Notes under the pieces: generated by a model
Told to the model about the DNA's origin: nothing
Databases searched by the model: none
Seen by the model: the letters and a program-made list of their open reading frames with translations, nothing else
Source of the DNA: Clytia hemisphaerica
Lineage: Eukaryota; Cnidaria; Hydrozoa; Leptothecata; Clytiidae
Length of the DNA stretch: 64,000 nucleotides
NCBI GenBank assembly: GCA_902728285.1
Contig: CACVBU010000048.1
Coordinates: 92,690 to 156,689 of the forward strand
Reading direction: 5' to 3'
Position numbers and translations under genes: made by a program
Shown here: one piece after another, positions 20,846 to 31,860 of the stretch
Layout: every line of letters begins with the position of its first letter
How positions within the stretch are numbered: the stretch's first letter is position 1

Positions 20846-23800
20846 ATGAGCGCAAAAAAATATAATTTTCCTTCTGGAAGAGTCACAAGTGAATATGGTA
20901 ATAAAGAAAACCAAAAACAAATGAATATGGAGACAAAGAAAACCAAGTACAAATCGCTTAAATGTAGAATTTGTAATCATGCCTATAAAGATACAGAAAC
21001 CTCAAATGAGCCAAGGCAAGGCATTTTCAAACGTGATAGGGATGGGGTTTCTGTACAAACTCGAATGGCATCCCTCGGTTACAAAATACAAAAATCCTCA
21101 GAAAAGTCAGACACAGAATGTAGAACTTGTCAATCAAAACTGAAAATTCTAGAAAAAGCCCAAATTATCAAACAAGAATTTTCAAGCCATAAAGATGAGG
21201 ATTGTGAACCCCCGGCAAAAAAGACAAGACTTTTGAAGAGGAAAACCAAGTTGTTGCTGAGCAAAAAGAATTCATCGAGGAGGTAACATTGAAAATGCTC
21301 TCAAAATTCAGACGTACCAGATTATAAGATTTTAAAATTTTATAAATAAAAATAAGTTCTGTCCACTTTAGCATTTCATTTTTATGATTTTACCAATGCA
21401 ATAACAAATATTTGTACTATGCTTTTGATAACCAAACATAATTTGGGAGGACTTTGATTTAAAAGGTACAGGCTCTTTGCACGTTTTTTCGTAGTAAAGT
21501 TGGTATATTCCTGGGGTTATCCTTTAATCATTATTAAGTCCTGGGTCAATCTCAATCTTACCTTAGGCTGAACTTCTTGATTTGGTAAAAAGAAAATGTT
21601 ACGAAGAGTCAAAAATAATAGCCGAACTACCAAAAATGAAAGATACTTCTGTTGAAAGTATAGTAAACTTCAAGGATAGTGAATTATGTGATGAGGTTGA
21701 TCAAGCCTGCCCAACACTTTCAGCTGCCTTGAAAGGTAGTTTCGGTTCGATCAACGACGATACAACAAAAGCAAAGACAGTTCGTGCAAACTTGTACTCG
21801 ATGGTAGTTAAAGTAACGTATGTAAGACCCACTTTAAGATCCCGAATAGAAGGGGACTGAAAAAAGGGGGTCAAAAATTTAAAAAAATATATAATAAAGA
21901 TGGGACCTAATTGTCGGGGGGGGGGGTGGAAAATATACTCCTGAAAACCCCAATGTGGTAAATTAAAACTAAAATTAGGCTATATAGAGCAAAATTAGGG
22001 ATTTTCCAATGAAACTTAGAAAAATAATGAACGGGGGACCCAATAAGAACGGTGGGTCCGCAAATTTTTCAAAATTCAATAAGTAGGGTGGGATGTTTCT
22101 TCGTACCTTAGAGTAAGGAAAGGGGAACATCATTTAAAGGATTATCCCACTGTTATCATCTTTAGAAACCCAAAACGAAAATCTTCATTGGCTACTAGGA
22201 ATGATCAACTTTTAGTGGCTGGAGGTGCTAAAAAACGCTCATTTGGCTGGTTTAATAAAATGAATGTAATGTAACAAACTGCTACTCAACAGCTATGACT
22301 AAAAATGAAGAATTTGCCGTAGATCACGATAAAGTTGTACTTGAATGGAAAGAATCAATTGAGAAATATTATTTACAAATGAAAATCAGGGATAGATATT
22401 TGTGATAAAGAACAGGTTGCAAGATATGCCTCAACTGTTCCGAGACCCTTTTGCTACCAGGTGAGTATGGAATCGATGAAATTTTATTTCATTTTGAAAT
22501 ATTTTAAGAATGATATTCAAGGTTTTCCGAGGAATCCTAAAAAATAAGTTAGAAGTTGTTTTCGTTGGTAGAATGATCCTCTGAATACCTTTTCAATCTT
22601 GAGGTCTGAATAAGTAAGGCGAATTATATTTTTCAGATCATTATGGACAACTTAGACTTTGAACAAAAGACAAGACACCAAGGGAAAGACAATCATAACA
22701 ACTCCATCCACTGGGTACAATTTATGGCAGTCAAAGATCGAATTGCTCCTGCGGATGGTAAGTCAAACTTAGGACATTCTTATTCCACTAATTAGGTTTT
22801 CAATTTTTCTCAACCCCCTGGCTTTATTAAAGACCTTAGTTTTAAAAGTTTTGAAGAATTTTAGTAGTGAGGTGAATGTAGTAATTGAGGTGAATCTCAG
22901 AAATTTTTGTGTTACATCTTAATTATAGGCAGATGATTTTCGGGAGAGTGGTTCAGTTATCTTAGGGATATTTCAGAATCTCAGAAGCAAACTCAATATT
23001 ATGCTTATCATACTGTATGGTTATTTTTCAAAATCATCAAGATTGGGATTTTATCATAAGATATTGATGTAGTCTTAGTTCTGTATCTACGTATAGTATG
23101 TTCAATCAATTATTTTTCATAGTGAAGCAAACCCTGGAAGAATTTTCAAATTCTGATGTTTTACCTGGTGAGCAGACTCACGATATTTTGACCAAGACGT
23201 TCACAATACTGATAGCTCGCACTCTCGTCAAATTCCTACCAGCTTTCAAAATGTTTGAAAAAAATGTACCAGACCATATCAAACACATTTACACTGAAGA
23301 AATGTCCAAAAAATCAGAGCGTGTAAGTTGGATTTTTAGATATATAACTCTTCTAGGTATAATTGAAAAGAAGAAAAATTTCACAATTTAGGTGAAAAAA
23401 AGAAATATTGGAGGATATTGGAGCTATTTTATTTGCCTGTTGTAAACTTTTTCGATCAATTTTTCAACACCTCCAGGTTGGATTAGGATTGATCTTCAGA
23501 CCAGAGACAACGACCAGTGACATGGTGGCTATTATGAGAGAGATACAAGAGAAGTATGTTCCACAAGTTAAAGATGAAAATGGGGTTCTTGAAGTGAGTT
23601 ACAATTTTATATGAAAATTTTTCTTTTTTCTTTTTATAAAAAAAATGTTATTTTTAAATTTTTTTCGAATTCCTTTAGGTGAAATTTCCTATCTCGAACC
23701 CTCAAGGGGAAAGAAACATCGTTCGAATTATGGAGGGTAAAAAAAGCCTAATTTTTCAAAAGAAACTTTCGAGTTATGGAAGCTCTATTGTAATAGAGTA

Positions 23801-25950
23801 CAGCACAGATAGAACTGTGTAAAAAATAAAATTTAGAAACCATTTAAAATTCTTTTAACAGATTATCGCTACAATTCTTCTTGGGGGTGATCGGCTTTCT
23901 GAGGAGAGAGCAGCTAACTCTCAGAACGTTTTTCTTGATGGAAAAAATCTTTATGAGAAGCTCAAAGGATTATGCCCTAAATTCGAAGATTGGCACCTAT
24001 GGAGGACACTTTACGGGGTAAGCAGGAGTATTAAATTCTTTTATGATAACTTACTTTAGATTCTATAGCTCTCATTTCTAACACTTTTAGAAAAATCATC
24101 ACATCTTTGTATATCGTATCCACAAAACGAGGAAAGGAGGGTCAATAAAGTGTCTTTGTCCTACTTTAATAATTTTCATTGAAGAAGTGAAGGTTTGTGA
24201 CACCTAGGAAATTTTAAGGCAAAAAATCATAAAATGGGAAGGGTCGTGATAAACATGAGAGTAATGTTATGTTTTTATTTTCATTATTAGACAAAAGACA
24301 AGATATTTAGAAAATCAACAACAGGGGCACAGCACGGTACAACTGAGTGGTCAATGAACGTTAGCCATATGACCAATGCCAAGAGAGGGCCTCATCATGC
24401 ATTTAACGATTACAAGGACTTTTCAGATGTTGAATTGGATGCCCAAATACTTGCTGCAACCATGGCATATTTCAACATGGAAACAGTCGATGGTAATATG
24501 ATTATCAGTAATATTTTCTAATAATACGAAGTCTTATAAAAAACTGCATTCGTTGTTTTTCGCATATATATCTTCAAAGGTAAGTAGAATAAAATGAAAA
24601 AGAAAATAAATTTAAAGGTAAAATGTTTATTTTCATAGATGATCCAGTTCCAGCAGATATTAAGAAAGGAAATCCTAAAGAAAAACATGAATGGTTCTTC
24701 AACAAAATTTATGCAATCGTGAACAGGTAAAAATATGAAAAAATATAAAATTAAAAAAATGAAACAATATAAAACTACCTTGACTAGGACAAAAGTTTAA
24801 TTTCATTAGAAACGTTACATCTCATTGATCAATGCTGTATATTAATTTTGTTTCAGTTACACAGCTTCCTATGGCACAGATAGGCAGCAAGCATACGAGA
24901 AAAGGAAAGGAAAAGTTGATTCACGTATGGTGTTTCTATGCAACAAACGTTGTGATACTTTTGCATTTTTGAGTCGAGAGGAAAGAGATTCTCACGAAGT
25001 TGAAGTTCACTCTTATGACAGGTAATTTCGATAATTTTGTAATATTTTGTATGTATAGTATAGTGTAATACTGTATATAATTTCTGGTAGTTTCTAGGAG
25101 ATTTTTACAAAAGAAAATCCTTTTAATCAAAAGATAGTAAAACAAAATAATAAATGTTCCTAAAAAGAAAATACGAATAAAAAAGCTGAAGCTCTGTACT
25201 TCTATAATAAACATTTAGATCATGCTGACGATTTTAATTTAAATGAAAGCATGAAAAACACTCAAGATTAATTTATAGTTATTGTATTCTAGGTATGCCG
25301 ACAAAAACCATCGTCTGGAGTATCAAAAAGCTTTGTTCACACTCAACTTATTATTGAAAGCTATTGACGATTCGATCAAAGAAGGAGATGGTGCGCGTTT
25401 GATGGAGTGTTACAGGCTAGCCCTACTTTACTTCAAAGCATTTGGCAACAGTAAATACGCTTTTTCTGTCATGAAGCTCTTGAATCAAACAAAACTCCAA
25501 CCAGAAAAAGCTCACAGTCTGATCTTGGAACGGTTTATAAACACGAAAGGAAAGATTGGAAAAAACAAATCTCGAGATTTGGATTTAGAACATCTCGACA
25601 ATTTTCTCAAAGAAAATCTGAAATCTCTGCGAAGTAATTTGAACGAAAAAAATGCTGATCGAATTTCAAAGTCAATTATTAATCTCAAAAAATTAGTTGA
25701 AAATACAGAAGCAAACCTCAATTGCAGAAAGTCACTTTCAGGAAACAACAAAAACAATAAATATAAAGAAAATGTAATAAACTTGTTGAAGGAACTGATC
25801 AAGAAAAACCCTTTTGCAGAGAAATCAAAAGTGGAATACGCATCATTTCCAAAGTTTGATGGAAATGTTTTATCAAAGCTGAATACTAACAAATTTATGA
25901 AATGGGCAAAAAATAAATGCACACAATTTGAAAAAGAATTTTCCTTGTAA
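20846..25950 (+). CDS. DUF6589-family protein, about 11 exons, 5' part damaged
   Basis: Exons by eye: 20846-21282, 21567-21812, about 22185-22460, 22637-22757, 23123-23322, 23477-23593, 23862-24017, 24291-24492, 24639-24726, 24857-25021, 25293-25950. From exon 4 onward every junction has GT-AG and phase agrees. Landmarks of DUF6589 are in order: IIMDNLDFEQKTRHQGKDN, VGLGLIF, LLGGDRLSEERAANSQ, ECYRLALLYFKAFGNSKYA and RDLDLEHLDNFLKENLKSL. Exon 1 encodes two Cys pairs (CRIC, CRTC) 54 residues apart that may bind zinc. The family is uncharacterised, spread through cnidarian and other genomes in many copies, and probably transposon-derived. Reading-frame breaks are evident near 21225, 22264 and 22385, so the N-terminal half may be pseudogenised or contain sequence errors. 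Confidence 0.7.
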
Positions 25951-26319
25951 ATATAAATTGTTTGAAAACCTCTATAAATATAAGAAATTATTCTTAATTT
26001 TCAATAAGATGTAAATATATATACTCTTACGTTCATATTGTATTAGAAATATCAAAGTTTTCTCGTGATTATTTTGAAGAAACATCCAAAAGAACTCGAT
26101 TTAGATACACATACTCTTCCAAATTTAAAGATTAAAAATATTCTTATAGAAAATAAATAAATTATATTTTTAGTGATAAGCACCATAAGGAGAATAAATA
26201 GGTTTAGCTGGAGTGCTCGAAATGTAGTTGATTTTTTCTTTCAATTAATGTTAAAAATAAGAAACTGTTAACTTCAACAGTCCTTTCACATTAACATTAG
26301 AAACTGCTAGAGCATAAGA
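25951..26319. other. Convergent intergenic gap
   Basis: AT-rich sequence lies between the 3' ends of the DUF6589 gene (+) and the RecQ-like frame (-). It contains AATAAA-like words (for example near 25974 and 26151) that could serve either gene as polyadenylation signals. Nothing else was seen. Confidence 0.4.
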
Positions 26320-27420
26320 TTACTTTTTGATACCTCTACCACCTCGTCCAATTTGCTGGTTATATTCAACCAAATTATGGGATGTTCCAAAGTGACAAAC
26401 GTAAAGAATATTTTTACAGTTAACACCACAACCAAGAGCACTTGTACATATAACAATACGAATATTTGAATCACATTCATCTGATGTCAGCATTAATAAA
26501 ACTTTCCCCTTTATATAAGGCAACGTGTCAGCGTGAAAAAGGGCCACAATAGCATTATCTTGATCGATAATTTTGTTTTTATACATATTAATTCCCAGTT
26601 TCAATAAAAAAGATTTAAAAAGCCAACCAGCAAGTTGTTGTGTTCGGCAATAAATCAAAACTTTAGGACATTCAGTGTTTTTTTCACAAATAAGACTAAA
26701 CAGCCAATCAAAACAATCAATGTTTTTTCTTTTAATGTCTTTAACGATGAGACAAATATTTGGGCGATAATTTTCACAGTTTTTGATAATGAACACACAC
26801 TCTTGATAAGTTCTGTGTAATTTTTATCAACAGTTGCACTCAAGCATAAAACTGGTACATTTTCTTTAACAAATGAACGCATCTCCCCAATTCTGCCAAA
26901 CATTTTTACGAAATGGCTTTTCTCCGTCATTTGAAACGCCCCATGAAACTTTATGGGCTTCATCAACCACAATGCAGATTAAGTTCTTTGTGAAAACTGG
27001 TGATGATAACATGGCTTTTCTTGTTTTTGGATCCCCCATCCATAGTTCTGGAGAGTCAACTATAATATTAAATTCTCCAGATAAAACTTTATCCATTTTG
27101 CTTGAAGATGACAATGAACAAGCATTAAGGCCAAGTGAGTCTTTCATTTTGTTTGCAGATTTTACTTGGTCTGCTATCAAAGCTTGAAGTGATGATATTA
27201 CAAGCACAATTCCATTATCAGGTTTGGAGGGCAGCTTTTTACACACACTCGGTAACATCTGAAAGATTAGGCTCTTTCCATAGGAGGTTGGAAGGATGGC
27301 TAAAGTATCCTTGCTTTCAATAATGTTTTTCATTGCTTCCAACTGTTTACATTTTACCTCAAAATCTTTATTCACCAATTTTATCATACTATCTGCAATC
27401 ACCTCTATCAGAGCCGCCAT
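26320..27420 (-). pseudogene. RecQ-like SF2 DNA helicase, frameshifted and truncated
   Basis: The start chosen is the ATG at 27420 (AAAATGGCGGC, strong Kozak context); an ATG at 27471 is the alternative. Motif I is ILPTSYGKSLIFQML (Walker A, Lys-Ser intact), motif II is VVDEAH, motif III LCLSATVD, and the second RecA-like lobe holds VLIYCRT, ALGCGVNC and HFGTSHNLVEYNQQIGRGGRG (motif VI), after which it stops. Frame changes occur near 26900 (within FRKNVWQ) and near 26780. RecQ helicases unwind DNA 3' to 5'. RecQ-CT and HRDC regions are absent. Related RecQ-like copies are abundant and probably mobile in cnidarians. It is convergent with the DUF6589 gene. Confidence 0.75.
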
Positions 27421-27475
27421 TTTGTTTGTTTTGATTTTGTTGCATAAATTTTTCGGGAGAACAATAGACATAATC

Positions 27476-27486
27476 GGCCAATCAGA
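27476..27486 (-). promoter_or_regulatory. CCAAT-box motif 56 bases upstream of RecQ-like ATG
   Basis: GGCCAATCAGA on the plus strand (TCTGATTGGCC reading towards the helicase) is the second of three identical 11-mers. The position just upstream of the first ATGs of the helicase fits a TATA-less promoter driven by NF-Y. Confidence 0.5.
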
Positions 27487-27528
27487 AGCGTTTCTACAAA
27501 AAATTGTAGAAATTTTTGTCCAAAATTA

Positions 27529-27570
27529 CCCGTCTACTATCGAGTTCAGAAAAAATCGTGAGTAGACGGG
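27529..27570. repeat. Short hairpin, 9-bp perfect arms
   Basis: CCCGTCTAC (27529-27537) and GTAGACGGG (27562-27570) are exact inverted repeats with a 24-base loop, lying between the helicase promoter region and the THAP exon. Function is unknown. It could be an element terminus or a regulatory hairpin. Confidence 0.5.
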
Positions 27571-27619
27571 GCCCCATCTATATTAGTAGTTCCTCCATCA
27601 CGATGATATAATATCTAAC

Positions 27620-27756
27620 CTACTAATTATCTTGAAAATTTATTTCCATCTCTTACAAAAATAAGACCTGAAGTAAACATGCATTTTTAAATAATATCTT
27701 TAAAATTTATTTCCATCTTTTACAAAAATAAGACTTCAGGTAAGCATGCATTAAGA
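27620..27756. repeat. Direct duplication of about 68 bp
   Basis: ATCTTGAAAATTTATTTCCATCTCTTAC...CATGCATT is followed by a second, slightly diverged copy ATCTTTAAAATTTATTTCCATC...CATGCATT. This is a tandem duplication in non-coding DNA. Confidence 0.65.
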
Positions 27757-27816
27757 GTAATTCAACAAAAAAAATAAAAAAAAATTATTCATGCTATACA
27801 TGCTTTGTATACTTAC

Positions 27817-28039
27817 AGTGATAAATAGAATCAGGTTCATAGTGTTTCTCACAAACCCAAACTTTGCTTGATTCAATTTTTTTATTAAATTTACCATCAA
27901 CAATTCGGCCTTTCAAGATTTGAGCCAAAAATTTTTGACGCCATTCAGGCTATGTAAGCGGTGGGATTTTGAATAATCCATAGTCGGTTTGATTGCGACA
28001 GATCCCACAACCAACAATGGCACAATTCTCTCCAGGCAT
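27817..28039 (-). pseudogene. THAP zinc-finger exon with in-frame TAG
   Basis: The exon starts at ATG 28039 and ends at a GTAAGT donor (27811-27816). It encodes a THAP domain: CAIVGC (first Cys pair), YGLFKIPPL, the invariant Trp in PEWRQKFLAQI, and VWVCEKHYEPDS (final Cys and His), completing the C2CH zinc site. THAP domains bind DNA and occur in P-element and Kolobok-type transposases and in domesticated regulators. A TAG stop interrupts the domain between PPLT and PEWR. Either the copy is dead or a small intron was missed. Downstream exons were not found; the helicase relic is the next coding sequence on this strand. Confidence 0.65.
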
Positions 28040-28748
28040 GTTCAGAATCTCATGAACCTAAGTTTGTTAGGTGTAAAATTTACTAAAAGGGAAAATAACA
28101 AACCATATAGATACTATCAATCTAATTATACATGCCTACCCTCTGAGTACCCTACCCTCCTCTGTACTGGCAGACTGCACTGGTGCATAAACTTTAAACT
28201 TAAATTCGATCTGAAAAGTAAGACAATTATAAAACAAGATACACAAAAGTCTTTGCTCTATATATATGATCCCTCCCAAGTCAATAACTTTTATTAACAA
28301 CTCTAAAATAGGTGAGCTATTAACAAAAATATAACATTTATTTTGCAAAAGACAACCTCCTCCAAGCAAAAAATCAGCCATATTTGTTTACTTTTTGCAG
28401 GCCCGATGTCCTGGGCACTAGTATGTTCGTAAACAATAACATCGGCCAATCAGATTGCTTAGCGTTTCCAGACGCGTTTCTCTCTTCTTGTGACTATGAT
28501 TTACTATTCAAGTTTTTTCGTTCGAATAAAGTCTCAATTTGGGAAATTCATCTTATTGCTTACTTAATTGAAAATAAAATTCTGTTTTTGGTTAAGCCAA
28601 AGTTTGAGAAAATACTACTTGAGAAGTCGAATACTTGTTGGAATATAAACAAATGAAACATTTTACAATGAGTAAACTTTATACACAACATTCTTTAATG
28701 TCGTTGTTGTCACTATCTGAAAAAATCAAATGAAATCGGTGGTCAATG
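28040..28748. other. Spacer with CCAAT motif, no clear gene
   Basis: A minus-strand ATG in good context (AAATATGGCTGA, 28381) starts an 81-codon frame without recognisable features, 63 bases downstream of a GGCCAATCAGA motif. The rest is AT-rich. It may be the 5' region of the THAP gene. Confidence 0.35.
28444..28454 (-). promoter_or_regulatory. CCAAT-box motif upstream of the THAP exon
   Basis: This is the third GGCCAATCAGA. The surrounding bases (AACAATAACATCGGCCAATCAGA) resemble those at 27461-27486, so similarity extends a little beyond the 11-mer. It lies about 400 bases upstream of the THAP ATG and 63 bases upstream of the ATG at 28381. Confidence 0.45.
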
Positions 28749-31085
28749 TCAGGTGTTCCTAGTTTCAAATGGAACCCAAGATTGATCAACTTTTCCTGGC
28801 CAGACGTAATAGCTTCCTGTCTTTGCCAAGAAATTTACTTCAATCATTTCGTCTTCAACTTTAACCACTTGACCAACAAAATGTTCCGTTCTCATCGAAT
28901 TCTGCTTAGTAATTGCAATGTAAACAAAATCATTCGATTTGATTTCGAAATGGGACTTTACGGCTTCCATTGTTTCTTGAATCAAATTTGTGTTTACCAT
29001 TTCATCTTCTAGGATCTCGGTCTCCTCAACAACTTCAATCTCCTTAGGTTCAATCGTTTTCCCCTTCTTTTTCTCGCGAGTTAGACGAGAAAACTGACGA
29101 GCCATTTGTTCTATTGTCAAGTATACATCAGGAGTGAACAACTTTTGGTTATTTTCATTCCGCAATGATTGGATTTTGGCAACAGCAGCTTCGGCTGTTG
29201 TTTTCTTTCCAGATATAGATTCACCCTTCATAAACTCGGCATAAATGAATTGGCGTTGATTCTGGTTAAATCGAGAGACTGTCTTTTTTGTCAGACCCCA
29301 ACCAAATTTGTTGAAATCACTATACAACTCGCAGTTTTCAACATCATTTGATATAGAGAAGCAATTTGAAGGTTGATTTTGTGACGTAATAGTATGGGGA
29401 AGCTTCGTGTAGATGTTTGGCATTATGCATTTTAACCAAATCGATGCTTGAAGTTTTTGAATGGTGATGGTGGTCGCCACAATCAATATGTTCATTTAGT
29501 TCTTCATTTGTTGAAAAAGTATCGACGCAGCCAAGCTGAGGGCAGAAAACAAGCAGCATAGAGATCTATCGGCACGTTTCTTTGATGATAGGATGAAAGG
29601 TTGTTGATGACTTTCAGAAAAATCACTTACAAGACTCAGAAGTGAATTCTAAATCTGAATAAGATTCAAATCGGCCAGCACCACAATCAAAGTACTGCCA
29701 AAATACCATTCCAAGTTCATGAAATAATACAGAGTGAAAGGATTGCATATCTTTGATTTTGCTCTGCGTTAAAATACACTTTGACTTGTCGATTTCTGCA
29801 ACACACACTTTAGTATTCTTGGGCCCTCCTTGGTTGAGAACCCCTTTCTTGATGTTGTTCGTGGAGAGACGGTAATTGACGGAATGGGTATACGCATTCA
29901 AGTAACGTTTCGCTACTGCACTATCGGCCTGATCCTTCCCCTTTTGGGGCTCGTTATAGTCATGTCTTTGAAATTTGATACCGTTTCTTTTACAAATGGG
30001 ATAATCAATCTCAGCTACAGAATTGCTAGCATAGCAACCAGCATTATCGGATTTTTTGTGTAACATTTTCAGCTCTGGAAAATCTTTCTTCATTTGTTTG
30101 ACTACGACATCTGAAACACATGAAGTCTCGAGTACATCTTGATCACCGTGTGTTAATGTTGTCAGGTATGTATATTTCATGAGATTTTCTGCGGTTTTTG
30201 TGAGGAGAACATCATCAACATGCATTGGACATCCCTTTTTAGCCAAAATATTCTCTCTGACCTTCACGGTAACTTTAAAACCTTTTGTGCCTGATCGCTT
30301 AACCAAAATCCTGTGTCATTTGTAAGGTTTTCCGTGGCAAACTGTTTTTACTTCCTCATGTTTCATACCCCAGAAAATGTGTTTCATCCACCCAATTACC
30401 TGGTTTGTTGCCTGTTTCATGTCATACAACACTTCTTCCTTAATCTTACGAAAATATATTTTTTCAGCTGATAACTTCAAAGTTTCTAGAGTTTGATCAA
30501 CTTAAAACATTCGGGGCACACCTTATCGTGATCACCATGGTCGTGCTCCGGCTGAGAGTTATCATCGGTTGGGCAATAAAGAGCAAATGATATGCAATGG
30601 GTACTGATCTCACTTTCCTCTGTGCAGTGGAGGGGATACTTCATCTTGAGGTACCTTTTCGAGTCGTTAAGATCTTTCTTCAGAGAAGAATTTCGGTGTG
30701 TATCATGTTCTAGTTTGTCAACTAGATCAGTCAAAGTTTGAAAACCTTTCAAGCTATCTGACGTAGTTTTGTCAAATCCTGCCACTGCTCGACATTGACC
30801 AGGTTAAATGGCTTTCAAAATCTGCCAAAGGGTACTGTCAGATAGAGGTTTGAAGTTTGCGATGCGACAATGTTCTTTGTATTCAGAAATAGTTTGAGTC
30901 TTAGATATTGTAAGGACAGACTTAGGAAGGAGTTGTTTCGACCCATCAGCAAATTCTAGGGTGGTTGTTCCGTAAGCAACATCTTGAATGAGATTACTTT
31001 CAAACAAAAAATTTACAAAATGCTCAGCAGAATCGATTTTCAGTTTGTTTATGGTAAACGGTTTTTTATTAATGACCAATCGCAT
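28749..31085 (-). pseudogene. Decayed C2H2/DDE-like protein gene
   Basis: Four successive minus-strand frames read as one former protein. 31085-30804 holds LLPKSVLTISKTQTISEY. 30804-30486 continues in frame after a TAA (KAI-stop-PGQCRAVAGFDK). 30306-29623 holds KKSDNAGCYASNS, FQRHDYNEPQKGKDQAD and NQGGPKNTKVCVAEID. 29559-28749 holds a C2H2 finger (CPQLGCVDTFSTNEELNEHI) and FNQNQRQFIYAEFMKGESISGKK, ending in a small beta-rich domain. The same order occurs in a large uncharacterised protein family of sponges, cnidarians and fish. The DNAGCY segment resembles the second Asp of a DDE-type nuclease (inference). Stops and frame changes lie near 30805, 30320, 30295-30245 and 29360. It is not functional as read. 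Confidence 0.65.
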
Positions 31086-31860
31086 GTATCATCATCCTTA
31101 TGCCACACCACTGCTAGCGGTTGTTGCTAAGAATATTGACATACTCTTGGGACTGCAATTGATAGTTTTTCCCCGATCTCTTCTTCGTTTGGCAGGCACT
31201 CAATGTCACCCTCGTTGCTTTCGATTTCATTATGAAGGAGAATGGTCAAATTTTCAATAAGCTTGGTTGCGGATATGAAGTTCATCTTATAGAGATGACC
31301 CCTTTATTTGACATCAATTGGATGGAGGATCTTTTGAAATCCAATTTCCAATCGAATGGCCTTCTTGTGTTCCTTTTCATCAGGTGTCCTTTTAACAAAG
31401 TCTTGAATTTGAGAAGTAAATAAACCTTAAAATTGCCTTTTTGTTACATTTTAGTGATTATGATTTTCAAGTGCTTAACACAGAAAATCACTGACATATA
31501 ATATTCAGTAAAATAAAATAATAATTGTGCACTTTATCAAGATTCTAATTAATCTCAATAATGATAATGAATTAGCGTAATAAAACGAAGTAAAGGAAAA
31601 ACCAGCCTCAATGATCCCTCCTTAGAAAGAAATTAAGGTTTAGAAATGAAGAAAGAAAAAAAGTAATAAATGAATTTCCTTTTTTATAAGGTCTTCTCAA
31701 ATTAAGTAGTAGGGTTAAATATCATCCATTAAAACATTTACATATGTTAGCACATGTTAGTTAAATCATACAAATAAATATCATTCGCTAGTTATGCAAG
31801 ACAATTTTTTGAAATTAAAAATTAAGGTCAAATGATATTAAACTTCAATCAGTTTGTTGG
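31086..31860. other. Upstream flank of the decayed gene; no gene
   Basis: Short plus-strand frames (30988-31423) look like shadows of the decayed gene's upstream sequence. The minus strand has many stops. From about 31424 the sequence is AT-rich without structure. Confidence 0.35.

Noticed and set aside
30240..30320. TAA codons in place of sense codons as a sign of a reassigned genetic code
   Set aside because: The same gene has frameshifts, one TAA coincides with a one-base insertion, and neighbouring intact genes use TAA as stop. Decay is enough.
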